A stretch of DNA of 64,000 nt from Candidatus Bathyarchaeota archaeon (GCA_003164295.1 PLTA01000034.1:91128-155127), one strand, 5' to 3'; counted from the stretch's first letter, positions 35,079 to 44,748 are shown. A program made the numbers and translations. Notes: generated by a model not told the origin, from the letters alone.

Positions 35079-35810
35079 TTATTGAGGACTGGGGCTTCTT
35101 GAGCGTATACGTGGCCAAAAAGAAGGGACAGAGTTCTTGTATTTCCGAAATTCATCCCCAAATTCTGCTTCCACATCGCGTTCTTCTTTCTTTGACAATT
35201 TGATATACATGACTGCCAATATCGGCCACAATATAACAGTAAAGATAGAGGGCCATTGAAGCAGAAGACCGCCCGTGACAAATAGAAAGCCTAAGTATTG
35301 CGGGTTACGCATGTAGCGGTATATACCATTCGTTACCAGTTTGCCTGCTTTTTGACCATTGTAGATTTGTTTCCAGCCAAAAACAACCAACAATAAGCCT
35401 ATTTCAATGATAACTTTAGAGGCATAGAATATAATATAATGGTAAATATTGTAGAAGAGAGTTTGCCCCACAACCGGGGCCAAAAGGAATTCTAAAGAGA
35501 AAATGTTGTTTTCGCCTATAGCGTATGAGAAAAAATACATTGTTAGTGGAATTCCGAACATTTCAGCAAATAGGGCAACTACGAACGCCACGTAAACGCT
35601 GGATGCTTTCCGTGAAACTTTTTTTCTGAACGGAATAAATAACAGAAATATGCTGAAAAAAACAACATTCGCTGAAATAAAGATCCAATCAGAAATAGTG
35701 TTCTTATAATTAAATGGTTTAAGGCTTAGATAACTTGGATAAATTAACAATGGTGTAAGAATTGCAAGTAAAACAAATAATAGTATTATGTCTTTAGTTT
35801 TTCCTTCCAA
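35079..35810 (-). CDS. ICMT/PEMT-like membrane methyltransferase
   Basis: 243 residues with about six helices. The C-terminal half has LVTNGIYRYMRNPQYLGFLFVTGG (about 162-185) and LSKKEERDVEAEFGDEFRKYKNSVPSFWP, the SAM-binding motif of isoprenylcysteine-carboxyl-methyltransferase-like and phospholipid N-methyltransferase-like enzymes. Substrate unknown; a membrane lipid or isoprenoid is likely. Monocistronic, divergent from the PQQ-propeller gene. Confidence 0.8.
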   Translation of the reverse strand: MEGKTKDIILLFVLLAILTPLLIYPSYLSLKPFNYKNTISDWIFISANVVFFSIFLLFIPFRKKVSRKASSVYVAFVVALFAEMFGIPLTMYFFSYAIGENNIFSLEFLLAPVVGQTLFYNIYHYIIFYASKVIIEIGLLLVVFGWKQIYNGQKAGKLVTNGIYRYMRNPQYLGFLFVTGGLLLQWPSIFTVILWPILAVMYIKLSKKEERDVEAEFGDEFRKYKNSVPSFWPRIRSRSPSPQ

Positions 35811-36066
35811 CCCGCTCCCCTTACCCCTTCAAGTTTATAGGCAACCAATTACGGCGTCGCTGCCAAGGATGCATCTTTATTCTTATTCATGTCAAATATA
35901 ATGATTGTGGTTTTTCATAAATAACAGTTTAATTATCCTAAAAGACCAGAAATGAATCTTTCTTATTGCTATGACACAGTAAAAGAGCAAATATCCTGAT
36001 AAATAGAAAATAATAAATGTTCGCGAGTTTAGTTGATAACAAACTTGAGTAAAGGTTACCCTTGAG

Positions 36067-37323
36067 ATGACTACAAAATCGATTATGCTAAGATGCGTGA
36101 TTGTATTTGTAGTATTAATTCTTTTTTTAACATTAACCACTCTGACTTCTTTCGCACAGGTCAATCAAAGTAGTAATTCATGGCCAATGTTTGGTCACGA
36201 CCCTTCGCGCACAGCTCAAACAGAAAGTCCCGTGGTCAATGTTACCCAACTTTTGTGGAAGTTCAAGACCAACGGTACAGTGACTAGTTCACCCGCAGTT
36301 GTAGACGGCTTAGTATACTTTGGATCTTGGGACGGCTACTTTTATTGTTTGAACACGAAAAATGGAGTTGTAAATTGGGAACTCAAAACTGGCGGTAGCG
36401 TGACATCTTCTCCAGACGTTGTTAATGGCATAGTTTACATCGGTTCTTGGGACTCTTACATTTATGCTTTAAATGCCAAAGATGGAAGCGTAATTTGGAA
36501 ATACAAAACAGGCAATGAAATAAATTCGTCTCCTGCAGTTGTTGACGGTAAACTCTACATAGGTTCGCTTGATTCTGAGATGTATTGTCTAAATTCAACT
36601 AACGGAAATCTAATTTGGCAATTTAAAACTGGAGACAAGGTTTGGTCTTCACCTTCAGTTGTTGACGGAAAAATTTATTTTGGTTCTGCGGATGACTATG
36701 TTTACGCTTTAAACGCTGACAACGGCAGTTTGCTCTGGACTTTTAAAACTAAAGATACAGTAGTCTATGCCCCCAGTGTTTCAGGCGATTCTGTTTACGT
36801 AGGTTGTTTGGATAACTATACATATTGTTTGGATGCCAACACCGGAAGTTTAAACTGGAAATTTAACACTGGTGGATGGGTTCATGCTACACCCAATGTT
36901 GCTGATGGTAAGGTGTTTATTGGCTCTGCTACTGGGTATCTTTTTGCTTTGGACGCTGGAAATGGCAGTTTAATATGGACTTATAAGGCTGGAGACAGCA
37001 TTGCGGCGAGTACGGCGTTTGCTAATGGTGTAGTTTATTCTGGGTCTGATGATCATAATGTGGTTGCTTTAAATGCAACAAATGGTTATGTCTTGTCGAA
37101 GTTCCTGACTCAGTATCAGATCTGTTCATCCCCCGCAGTAGTTAATGGTGCAGTTTATATTGGTTCAGATGACCATTATTTCTACGCTTTAGGGCAACAA
37201 AACGAAACACAACAATTTCCTTTAGTTGTGTTCTACACCGCGTTTATGATAAGTGCAATCGGAATAGCTTGCGCGTTTGAATATTTTTATTGGCGCAAAT
37301 TATCTCTTCAAAAATTTAATTAA
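36067..37323 (+). CDS. secreted PQQ-like beta-propeller protein
   Basis: 418 residues: signal peptide (1-30, ending SFAQV), then an opening WPMFGHDPSRTAQTESPVVNVTQLLWKF and about eight repeats of SSPAVVDGxVYxGSxDxxxYxLNAxNGxxxWxxKTG, the PQQ/BamB-type blade, and a single membrane helix near 387-407 followed by WRKLSLQKFN. No PQQ-binding enzyme residues are evident, so a binding or scaffolding role on the cell surface is likely. Strong internal DNA repetition follows from the repeats. Confidence 0.85.
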   Translation: MTTKSIMLRCVIVFVVLILFLTLTTLTSFAQVNQSSNSWPMFGHDPSRTAQTESPVVNVTQLLWKFKTNGTVTSSPAVVDGLVYFGSWDGYFYCLNTKNGVVNWELKTGGSVTSSPDVVNGIVYIGSWDSYIYALNAKDGSVIWKYKTGNEINSSPAVVDGKLYIGSLDSEMYCLNSTNGNLIWQFKTGDKVWSSPSVVDGKIYFGSADDYVYALNADNGSLLWTFKTKDTVVYAPSVSGDSVYVGCLDNYTYCLDANTGSLNWKFNTGGWVHATPNVADGKVFIGSATGYLFALDAGNGSLIWTYKAGDSIAASTAFANGVVYSGSDDHNVVALNATNGYVLSKFLTQYQICSSPAVVNGAVYIGSDDHYFYALGQQNETQQFPLVVFYTAFMISAIGIACAFEYFYWRKLSLQKFN

Positions 37324-38100
37324 AATTAAGTTGTTTTGGTATCAATGTGGTTCGGGTTAGCGGAAAATATTTAAGCTAATTTCACAGAGGCTGCACCTAA
37401 AAATTTGCGCCAAAATTTAGTAGCTAAATTGTAAAAGTATTTTTTGAGGAAATTCTGGAAGCTAAGATTTCAAACTTTTGCCTAGCTGTAACTTCTCTTT
37501 TGCATTCAAGGTTGACTTTGACCTAATGGCCGAAACGCCTTGTAAGATGAAAAAACAAATAGCAAAAATTAGATAAGTTAAAAAAAACTGAGAATTTTTG
37601 TGCCAAATAGAGAAGAAATATAACGGTCTTTCGTTAAGCCATTTTTGATAGAATAACTCTAAAGCAGCCTTATTTTGCCATGTTGGTTTATTTAATCTCC
37701 TGTTTTTCTACGAAAGACATGAGGTGAAAAAACGGTTGATTTTTTACTATGGAAACGAGAATATAAACGCTTAATTTACGCTCTAAATGCTAAAATAGCG
37801 TCAGTTTTGGGTTATTAGCTTTGTACCTTTTAGGTTGGTATGGAGAATATCGGGGCCTCATATAAGTACCCTCGAAAATCTCCATGCGAAGCGAAATGCT
37901 GCTTTTTCGTTTATGCTTCGACTATTTTCGCAATATTTATCGAAAATTTGAAAACTTTGCCGTTTTTGATTAAAAAATGAAATTTGCTGGTTTTTGCAAT
38001 TAATCTTTCGGTTTTATGGTTTTTCTGGCCTGTCAGCTTTCTTTGTCTCGATTAATTAATTCGTTGATGGGCTTAGTTAAGTAAGTCAAAATTGAGTGAG

Positions 38101-38124
38101 TTTGGTTGATGCTTTTGTATACCG
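38101..38124 (-). repeat. 24-bp dispersed repeat, copy B
   Basis: TTTGGTTG, ATGCTTTT, GTATACCG without gaps; the perfect reverse complement (24 of 24) of copy A, 5.3 kb away. The match does not extend beyond the 24 bases by more than one. Confidence 0.85.
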
Positions 38125-38371
38125 AGTGGCTTGAACGACTATTTTGTGTCTTTTATGTTGTTTTGTTTCTAAATTTTGGACTCTATGGAATCCTTCTTTT
38201 TGTTATTTTATAATTCAACTCTTGCTTTTCAAGTGCTTAGTATAGCTTAATCAGGCAATATCTTCAATACGCGAATGATGACATTTGCGATGTCAGTGAC
38301 ATTGGTTGGTTGAGTATTATCTAAAGCAGTAATATTCACCAAGACTCACCAGACCCACCACACTTGTAATT

Positions 38372-38395
38372 CGGTATACGAAAGCATCCCCAAAA
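38372..38395 (+). repeat. 24-bp dispersed repeat, copy C
   Basis: CGGTATAC, GAAAGCAT, CCCCAAAA; four differences from copy A. Followed by ACACAGTTTCA, which also follows copy D. Confidence 0.7.
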
Positions 38396-38464
38396 CACAG
38401 TTTCACCAGTGCTTCAGAGCAACAATTTTTATCTCTAGGCACTAGATAAATTAGCTAACGTCGG

Positions 38465-38908
38465 GTGAAAAATGTGAGTACAGACCTTGATAGAATAAGA
38501 CTTCGTCGCTGGCGCAAAAGGGGCTTTTACAGCGAAACCGTATTGGTCAAGCTACTGCAGAAAAAGGGTTACAATGCAGTTCGTGTTCCAGTAAGCAACC
38601 CAAGCCTCAATCCTCTGCCCGACATAATGGCTAGAAAAGGCGCACACAGTTACGCTTTTGAAGTAAAAAACGCAAGCTACTACGCTTACTTTCCAAAACA
38701 GCAAATCGATAAGCTATTCAGGTTCCTTGATCAGTTTATTCCTTCAGACAATGCATACAAGCATGCTGTTGTCGCGGCGCACCTTGGCAAACGGTGGTTA
38801 TTCAAAGAAATCAGCTGGACCGATTGGGAAAAAAACAAGCTTCCTGAAAAAGTCAGAATTCTAAAAAGAGATAGAGGAAACCTTAACATGGATACAACTT
38901 ACACTTAA
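38465..38908 (+). CDS. Hjc-like Holliday junction resolvase
   Basis: 147 residues, GTG start (38465 or the next GTG at 38474). RRWRKRGFYSETVLVKLLQKKGYNAVRVPVSNP has the Arg and Glu of the resolvase N-terminal helix, LPDIMARKGAHSYAFEVKNASYYAYFPKQQIDKLFRFLDQF holds the PD..EVK nuclease core and the following Q helix. Archaeal Hjc cuts four-way DNA junctions as a dimer. Slightly longer than usual because of a C-terminal tail (about 120-147). Monocistronic, 70 nt before an ABC exporter operon. Confidence 0.85.
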   Translation: MKNVSTDLDRIRLRRWRKRGFYSETVLVKLLQKKGYNAVRVPVSNPSLNPLPDIMARKGAHSYAFEVKNASYYAYFPKQQIDKLFRFLDQFIPSDNAYKHAVVAAHLGKRWLFKEISWTDWEKNKLPEKVRILKRDRGNLNMDTTYT

Positions 38909-38980
38909 TCCATAAGCAATGTTACCTCAACATATATTATTAGAGTAAGTTAATGCGTTTAGTCATAAAGAGGAAGTTAT

Positions 38981-39673
38981 ATGACGACCGAAGATGACGC
39001 ATTTATACTTGCACAAGCCGTAGGAAAATCGTATCAATTAGGAAGCGAAAAACTTGACGTCTTAAAAGACGTAACATTTTCTATTCTTAAAGCAAAATTC
39101 GTTGTTATAAGCGGTCCTTCCGGGTCAGGTAAGACAACTTTGCTAAACATAATAGGAGGACTTGATAAACCAACGTCTGGACAAATTTTCGTTGAAGGCG
39201 AAGATTTGACTGTAAAAGACGAAGATTTTCTCTCCGATTTTCGATGCAACAACATTGGTTTTGTTTTCCAAGCTTACAATTTAGTTTCGACTTTAACTGT
39301 AGCTGAAAATGTTGCGTTTCCAATGGAGTGGACTAGAAAACCTGAAGAAGAAATAGAAAAACGAATAAATGAACTGCTAGAAACTGTAGGTTTACAAAAT
39401 AGGGCCAATCATTTTCCATCTCAACTTAGCGGTGGTGAACAGCAGCGGGTAGCTTTTGCCAGGGCATTAGCCAATGATCCGCAACTTATTCTTGCTGATG
39501 AACCCACGGGCAATTTAGATGAGAAAAACGCTCAAAAAATCATTCAAGTACTTCAGCTTCTAAAAGAAGAAGGCAAAACAGTGATCGTTTCCACGCATGA
39601 TCTTCTAATAAAGCAGTTAGCGGATCAAGTTTTATGTCTTGAAGAGGGCAAATTGGCGAGCGAAAATGAGTAA
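38981..39673 (+). CDS. LolD/MacB-type ABC ATPase
   Basis: 230 residues: [23 protein letters not shown] (Walker A), [21 protein letters not shown] (Q-loop), [19 protein letters not shown] (signature), [17 protein letters not shown] (Walker B) and STHD (H-loop). Standard length; unlike the ATPases at 18969 and 24712 it lacks a zinc ribbon. It overlaps the permease gene that follows by 8 nt and forms the exporter with it. Confidence 0.93.
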   Translation: MTTEDDAFILAQAVGKSYQLGSEKLDVLKDVTFSILKAKFVVISGPSGSGKTTLLNIIGGLDKPTSGQIFVEGEDLTVKDEDFLSDFRCNNIGFVFQAYNLVSTLTVAENVAFPMEWTRKPEEEIEKRINELLETVGLQNRANHFPSQLSGGEQQRVAFARALANDPQLILADEPTGNLDEKNAQKIIQVLQLLKEEGKTVIVSTHDLLIKQLADQVLCLEEGKLASENE

Positions 39674-41540
39674 AGCCGCTTTCCCAATTAACGATTTGCT
39701 CCGCAGAAAGCTCCAGACAAGCTTAACAATTGCTATTTTAACGTTAAGTGTTGCTTCTACACTTTTTTTATTGCTGTTTAGTGGTCGTTTAGGTGTAAAC
39801 ATAACTTCAGCAACGGGCACATTAACAGTAGGCTTAACTGCAATTTTTTCTCAATTCTTACTTTTCATTGGAATATTGATTTTTGCTGTCGGTGGAGTAT
39901 TAACGTCCTTTATCGCTTTCCTCATGATGGCTCAAAGAACCCGCGATTTCGGCTTAATCAAGGCTGCAGGATGCCCAAATAACCTCGTTGCAGGATACTT
40001 CACCACAGAGCTTCTCACAACAACCTTAGCGGGTTGCGTGTTAGGCATATTTCTTGGCTTTTTATTAGACTATGTTACTGCTAACATTATATTTGGTTCA
40101 TATTTATTGCCGAATTTTTGGTTTGCTCCATTGGTTTTTATTGTCTTTTTCGTACTTTCGCTAATTTTTGGGGTTCAGCCTATACTTAAAGCATCCAGAA
40201 TGTCCCCTATTAAGGCTCTTTCACCCATAACTTATAACGGTTTAACCATGGAAAACAAGCGAAAACCGCTGTCAAAATATGGCATAACATGGAGAATTTC
40301 TTCCAGAAGCTTATATCGACGCCAGTCTGCAAGCATTAGAATCGTCATTTTGCTTTCGATAGTTTTCGTTCTTCTTACGGTTTCTGTTGCTGGAGGAATT
40401 ATTGCTAGCGGCACTACTTCAACATGGATCAACAAGGCTGAAGACAAAAACACCATTGCAATAGCGACTAACAGCATGGGTAATCAATATGAACTGCTTT
40501 TGTCAAAGTTTTCTGGAACAAAGCAAACGGGCGAGTTTAATTATTCAGACCCAAACCTTGGCATCCCAGGTGCAGTTGTTGCTCAGCTGAATGCTTTGTC
40601 AAATGTCGGTTTGGTTGACACCAGATTAGTTTTGAATGAACATGTCCAAGAAGTAGGCAACTTTAGCTTTGATACTGAATCCTCTCAAACCACTTTTGTG
40701 GGTGACAGTAGAGAAGGCAATTCGATAGTAATGGGTGTTAATCCGGAGAATCTTAGTGGCTCATGGAATGTTAACGGTCGTTTTCTGAATGCTAATGACG
40801 ATTTTGAAGCTGTTATTGGAGACTCAGTATCGCAGACAATGTACTTGCCTGACCCAAGTAAGGGCATAACAAATGCAGATCCGCTAGTTGAAGGAATAAC
40901 ATTTCAAAATAATACCTTTAATATAGTTGGCGTTTGCGTAGATCCAATTAATAACGGTTTTGTTACTTATGTTCCCATTGGAAAACTGGAAAATATCACG
41001 AATATTTCTAGCCCTAATTTACTTTTAGTCACACTTAAGAACCCAGCAGATCAATCAGCGACCATTGTACAAATCAAAACATTAATTCAATCGGTGGATC
41101 CAGACCTTAATGTTTTTTCACTCGACAAAGTTGTCGATAAGAATACAAGTTTCTTGGCGTCTACTTGGCAAACAATAATGTTTTTGCCGCTTTTTACTTT
41201 GGCATCAGCAGCTTTTTGCTTAGTAAGTTACATGATGCTTACCGTGGATGAGCAGCATCAAGAATTTGCTGTTATGAGAGCTGTTGGAGCTAAACCAAGA
41301 TTTATTGTTTTAATTATGGCCATTCAAAGCATAATTTTGCTTCTTTCAAGCATGGGAGTCGGAATATCATTTGGCATCATTATAACTTTGCTTATTTTGA
41401 TTCCTCAACCCATTGTCACCTTGGTCACAATTTTAGAGATTAGCGGTTGGCTTTTTGCAGCACTGCTTGGTATGTTTGTGTTAAGTCTTTACCCCGCGTT
41501 TAGGATTGCTAGAACTTCAATTTTAAAGATTATGACTTAG
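39666..41540 (+). CDS. FtsX-type ABC transporter permease
   Basis: 624 residues from the ATG at 39666 (an upstream TTG would extend into the ATPase). Two FtsX modules: the first with helices near 20-45, 70-100, 110-140 and 155-175 (TRDFGLIKAAGCPNNLVAGYF between), then a helix at about 230-255, a large outside domain (260-500) and a second module with three helices ending LYPAFRIARTSILKIMT; QEFAVMRAVGAKPRFIVLIM is the coupling segment. Coupled with the ATPase before it. Probably a lipoprotein/lipid or peptide exporter of unknown substrate. Its 3' end overlaps the next gene on the other strand by 18 nt. Confidence 0.88.
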   Translation: MSKAAFPINDLLRRKLQTSLTIAILTLSVASTLFLLLFSGRLGVNITSATGTLTVGLTAIFSQFLLFIGILIFAVGGVLTSFIAFLMMAQRTRDFGLIKAAGCPNNLVAGYFTTELLTTTLAGCVLGIFLGFLLDYVTANIIFGSYLLPNFWFAPLVFIVFFVLSLIFGVQPILKASRMSPIKALSPITYNGLTMENKRKPLSKYGITWRISSRSLYRRQSASIRIVILLSIVFVLLTVSVAGGIIASGTTSTWINKAEDKNTIAIATNSMGNQYELLLSKFSGTKQTGEFNYSDPNLGIPGAVVAQLNALSNVGLVDTRLVLNEHVQEVGNFSFDTESSQTTFVGDSREGNSIVMGVNPENLSGSWNVNGRFLNANDDFEAVIGDSVSQTMYLPDPSKGITNADPLVEGITFQNNTFNIVGVCVDPINNGFVTYVPIGKLENITNISSPNLLLVTLKNPADQSATIVQIKTLIQSVDPDLNVFSLDKVVDKNTSFLASTWQTIMFLPLFTLASAAFCLVSYMMLTVDEQHQEFAVMRAVGAKPRFIVLIMAIQSIILLLSSMGVGISFGIIITLLILIPQPIVTLVTILEISGWLFAALLGMFVLSLYPAFRIARTSILKIMT

Positions 41541-42230
41541 AGAATTGAAGGTTTTAGGAAAATATTTGAGTGATTCGGTGTAAGCTGCTAATTGACTTAG
41601 GAAGTCTTGCATTTGGCATATGGGTACAATAGGAACTTCATAATAAAACTTAAATGAACTTGGTATAAGCGATAATATTGCGGGTATAAATTTTGCGTGG
41701 TTCCACTTTGTGCATTCGAGGTTAAGCTTATTGTTGGGCAATGAATCAGACAATACTTGTGCCCGTTCAATTTGAGCGTCGACAATTCTTCTCAGTGATG
41801 AAGATGCAATTGCATGTTGCCAATGTTTGCAATCTATACATATTACTAAAGGTTTTCTGCAACCGACGACATCTATTTCGTATTTGCGAGTGGCGTTTTT
41901 AAAACGTACATTATTTGCAACAATGAAGCCGTGATTTTTCAATGCAAAAGCTGCAATTTCCTCAAACTCTTGCCAGCAAAGTAAATTGCTAATGTGTTCC
42001 ATATCTGCACCTAATGTTGCTGCTTTAACGGCTAATTTAAGCCTCATCTCGCTGTCGACTTCGATATAGTTTGTTTTGAAATAAATGAGACCTTCATTTT
42101 GTAGTTTTGATAGCAAGTTCCATGATGTTGCTGAGGGTGTTCTGGAGTCTTTTTCTACATCTTCAGTTAAAACGGAGTATTTTTTAGTTAATTTCAGTAG
42201 CGAAATTATCAGATTGCGCTCAACACTCAT
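41523..42230 (-). CDS. winged-helix plus Mrr-like PD-(D/E)XK nuclease
   Basis: 235 residues. Residues 1-60 form a helix-turn-helix (LTEDVEKDSRTPSATSWNLLSKLQNEGLIYF). From about 85, CWQEFEEIAAFALKNHGF is the first helix of the Mrr/restriction-endonuclease-like fold, KYEIDVVGCRKPLVICIDCKHW gives the D-x(n)-D-x-K core (about 118-139). Similar archaeal proteins are predicted nucleases of unknown target. Stand-alone; 3' overlap with the permease. Confidence 0.75.
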   Translation of the reverse strand: MSVERNLIISLLKLTKKYSVLTEDVEKDSRTPSATSWNLLSKLQNEGLIYFKTNYIEVDSEMRLKLAVKAATLGADMEHISNLLCWQEFEEIAAFALKNHGFIVANNVRFKNATRKYEIDVVGCRKPLVICIDCKHWQHAIASSSLRRIVDAQIERAQVLSDSLPNNKLNLECTKWNHAKFIPAILSLIPSSFKFYYEVPIVPICQMQDFLSQLAAYTESLKYFPKTFNSLSHNL

Positions 42231-42310
42231 ATCTTAACACCCAAAGAATTGACATGGAACCTGTAATAACCCTATGTGACCTGAATATGTTCTTCAACTC
42301 TTTCTCGAAT

Positions 42311-42334
42311 CTGTATACGGAAGCATCAACAGAA
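42311..42334 (+). repeat. 24-bp dispersed repeat, copy D
   Basis: CTGTATAC, GGAAGCAT, CAACAGAA; five differences from copy A. Followed by CACAGTTTCA as in copy C. Confidence 0.65.
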
Positions 42335-42900
42335 CACAGTTTCAAAACCAGACTAAACAACTTCTCTCCCCAGACCGCGTTACAACTTACGATTGACCTC
42401 TTTTATCCATTGCTTAAAGTTTGCTCTAGACTTTGAGAAAAACCTTCTTTTCAAACAAGAATACTTATTCTTCGTTGTTCGTAGACCTGTGTAAACTGAA
42501 GAGGTATGGAAACGTTAACAAAATTAACCCATTTTTGTAATATCAGATGTGCTGTTTTTAACTTTTAACTGTAAAAAATGATTATTCGATTATTTTTCGA
42601 AAATAAAATAAAGGCTTCAGAGGTAACTTTGCAAATTTAACTGTCAAAATGATTGTTTAACAACCCGCAGAACAGTAATCAGAACCCTAATTTGGTGTTA
42701 GTAGGTAATAAATGGGGATAATTCTATTAATTTTTGGTGGTTTTTCTGCTTTTTCTGTATCTAATAGTCTCAATAAGGGCATTTGGCTCTTTTTAACAAT
42801 TTCTTGCGTTTTAGTTGGTATGTATATATATGGTTCGTGATCTTTCGAGAAATTTCAGTTTTTTGGCTCCTTTGAACTCAAGGGAAAAGCTTGTTATTCG

Positions 42901-42924
42901 TTTTGTTGATGCTTTTGTATACAA
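42901..42924 (-). repeat. 24-bp dispersed repeat, copy E
   Basis: TTTTGTTG, ATGCTTTT, GTATACAA; three differences from copy B. In inverted orientation to copy D. Confidence 0.75.
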
Positions 42925-43007
42925 ACAGGAATTGCAACGTTGAAATTTATGTTTTAAGCTTAAGTGGATGAATAAAAACAGAATGAAAATTATCTAAGAA
43001 AAAAAGA

Positions 43008-43211
43008 TTATTCTTTTTCTTTCTCTTGAATTTCACATTGAAGCTTCTTAATAATTTCGTCAGCCCTTAGGGGTTCAATCTTTAAAGTGTAAAGTTGGCT
43101 GGAGGTGCGAAGCTTCAATTTAACCTTGTCTTTAAGTCTTTTGACAGAGCAATACTTAGCTTTGGCGCTCATAGCCACGAATTTATCAACATCGGTAATT
43201 TCAGACGGCAT
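43008..43211 (-). CDS. rpl38e: ribosomal protein eL38
   Basis: 67 residues from the ATG at 43211, which has AGAGG about 8 nt upstream; a longer start at 43319 would add 36 basic residues with no family match. PSEITDVDKFVAMSAKAKYCSVKRLKDKVKLKLRTSSQLYTLKI follows eL38, where human L38 reads P.[44 protein letters not shown]. eL38 is a large-subunit protein of eukaryotes and of some TACK archaea. Not in a ribosomal operon, as is usual for it. Confidence 0.85.
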   Translation of the reverse strand: MPSEITDVDKFVAMSAKAKYCSVKRLKDKVKLKLRTSSQLYTLKIEPLRADEIIKKLQCEIQEKEKE

Positions 43212-43397
43212 ATAGGTTCCTCTTATAGGTAGCCTTGATGGATACAAAGCCGAGTTTTTATCTGTTTTGGTGATAAATCTATGAACCAATTTAGTTGACT
43301 TCCGTGACCTGGAAACCAACGGTTGAAATAAAAAATAGTAACTTAACTTTAAAACTAAATTAAAGAAAATGGGTTATTAGGTGGCTAAACATTTTGC

Positions 43398-43598
43398 TCA
43401 AGCTTTTTTGGATCGAATGCCAAGCTTAAGATTAACCTCAACTGTATACTCTTTGTCCGATTTTCCAACTGCAAAGTTCCAGTCTTTAACTTCTACTTCC
43501 ATATCCTTGAATTGACTAACAATTGCATCTTTATAATCTTGAGCTGTTTGGCCGATTTTCTGTAGTTTCTCAGTTATGTTGATTGATGTTTCAGGCAT
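43398..43598 (-). CDS. small protein of unknown function
   Basis: 66 residues with a strong ribosome site (GGGAGGTG, 5 nt before the ATG), the best in the window, so it is well translated. The N-terminal half is a helix (NITEKLQKIGQTAQDYKDAIVSQFKD), the rest beta strands (VEVKDWNFAVGKSDKEYTVEVNLKLGI) with a basic end. Soluble. I do not recognise a family. Confidence 0.65.
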   Translation of the reverse strand: MPETSINITEKLQKIGQTAQDYKDAIVSQFKDMEVEVKDWNFAVGKSDKEYTVEVNLKLGIRSKKA

Positions 43599-43888
43599 AA
43601 ATTACACCTCCCTAAAAACTGTAAGTTCGCTTAGAGCATCAAACGTTAACGCTCTTTAAAAAATTTGTGACTGTATACGAACAGCAGCATATTTTTTTCT
43701 CTAACGCTTCAGAAATCTCGGTTAGGTGCCTTGGTGATGGTTATTTGATTTTAGGATCTAATAGAATTGAAAATTATCTATTGAGCTTTTGATTCTTGGT
43801 TGTTATTTTTAATTTTTTAGCGTCTCAGCTATATGGCTTATAATAATCAGAGGATGATTGAATAAGTTGTCGGCGTTTTTAGAAAATA

Positions 43889-44260
43889 TTATGAGGTTGT
43901 TGTTTGGTCGTTTGTTGATGAAGAGGTTATTTTTGGTTCTCTGGATTTATGGCCAAGGTGCGAATGATTTATTCCTAAGTATAGTGTGATTGCAAAGAGA
44001 ACTATGAAAATTGTTTCGATTATTATTCCTGCGATGACTGCATTATTGAAGTTGTCACGTTGCTGTGGTGTAACTGTAATTGTTATGTTGGTTGTTCCCT
44101 GCGTTGGATAGATGCCCGGTATTATGTTTTTGTATATTGTATTGTTAGTCTGTACGATAACAAGGGCTGGTGGAATAACTAAAGCAATAATCAAAAAAAC
44201 AGCGGCAACTGAAAAAACAAGCTTCCTATGCATAATTACCAAAAACATATTCTTTTTCAA
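43889..44260 (-). CDS. two-helix membrane protein, unknown function
   Basis: 123 residues with an N-terminal hydrophobic helix (about 13-35) and another near 77-98 (VIAGIIIETIFIVLFAITLYLGI). The loop between them is polar and faces outside if the first is an anchor. The tail is Ser/Thr-rich (SSSTNDQTTTS). No known motif. Located 93 nt from tRNA-Val. Confidence 0.5.
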   Translation of the reverse strand: MKKNMFLVIMHRKLVFSVAAVFLIIALVIPPALVIVQTNNTIYKNIIPGIYPTQGTTNITITVTPQQRDNFNNAVIAGIIIETIFIVLFAITLYLGINHSHLGHKSREPKITSSSTNDQTTTS

Positions 44261-44353
44261 GGTAATAAGCGTTAAGATTGTTGCTTAGCGCTTGTGAAAA
44301 TTTTTATAAATACTGATGTTTTATTGGTTTTTGAATAGAAAGAAATTAGTTGG

Positions 44354-44427
44354 TGGGCCGTACCGGATTTGAACCGGTGATCTTCGCCGCGTGAGGGCGA
44401 CGTCCTAGCCAGCTAGACTAACGGCCC
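44354..44427 (-). tRNA. tRNA-Val (CAC)
   Basis: 74-nt cloverleaf on the minus strand: acceptor GGGCCGT/ACGGCCC, discriminator A, anticodon stem TCGCC/GGCGA with loop CTCACGC, anticodon CAC. T loop GTTCAAATC. CCA is encoded at 44353-44351. Second tRNA-Val of the window. Confidence 0.95.
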
Positions 44428-44510
44428 GACATGTTGTGGATTGAAAATACTTATTTTCCCTTCATAAAGCCTTTCCGCTAACTAAAACAAACAGAATAGC
44501 GGTAAAAGAT

Positions 44511-44639
44511 ATGAGTATAAGAAAAAAGTTAAATTTCGAGTTAACTCCAAATCAAGAAGGATTCCTAATGCTACTTTGTTTTTTAGCCACCGGACTAATA
44601 GGCTACTTCTTAAGCCACGCAATGGGTTTTCTTCATTAA
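44511..44639 (+). CDS. 42-residue single-helix membrane protein
   Basis: ATG at 44511. MSIRKKLNFELTPNQEGF is a polar start and LMLLCFLATGLIGYFLSHAM a membrane helix. Short but with coding-like composition. The 84 bases between tRNA-Val and it could hold a promoter. Function unknown. Confidence 0.5.
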   Translation: MSIRKKLNFELTPNQEGFLMLLCFLATGLIGYFLSHAMGFLH

Positions 44640-44748
44640 TTTTTATTTTTTTGAGTGAGTCGGTTTACTGAATTGATTTTCGCGTAAATTTTTTTCTTTG
44701 TGTTTTGGGTTGCTTTTTTGATTTATGGCTTGTAGCGGTTGCAGGTCA

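Larger units (their letters stand above)
37324..38464. other. 1.1-kb intergenic region
   Basis: The longest gene-free stretch in the window. AT-rich, no believable reading frame in six frames. It holds copies B (38101-38124) and C (38372-38395) of the 24-bp repeat, in opposite orientation 247 bases apart. GTTGGTTGAGTATTATCTAA-type stretches look like decayed sequence. An RNA gene cannot be excluded by eye. Confidence 0.4.
42231..43007. other. 0.8-kb intergenic region with two repeat copies
   Basis: AT-rich and without a convincing gene; a 60-codon frame at 42254-42436 covers repeat copy D and has no family character. Copies D (42311-42334) and E (42901-42924) face each other as imperfect inverted ends 610 bp apart. 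ATATATATGGTTCG near 42825 could be a promoter remnant. Confidence 0.4.

Noticed and set aside
32763..38124. Copies A and B as ends of a composite transposon
   Set aside because: No transposase, no target duplication seen, and the enclosed genes are ordinary housekeeping or surface genes. Kept only as one option.
38465..42230. Hjc-like gene and Mrr-like nuclease as a defence island
   Set aside because: They are separated by an ABC exporter operon, and no methylase, helicase or other defence gene is present.
42254..42436. 60-codon frame across repeat copy D
   Set aside because: No family match and no start signal; the repeat, not a gene, explains the conserved part.
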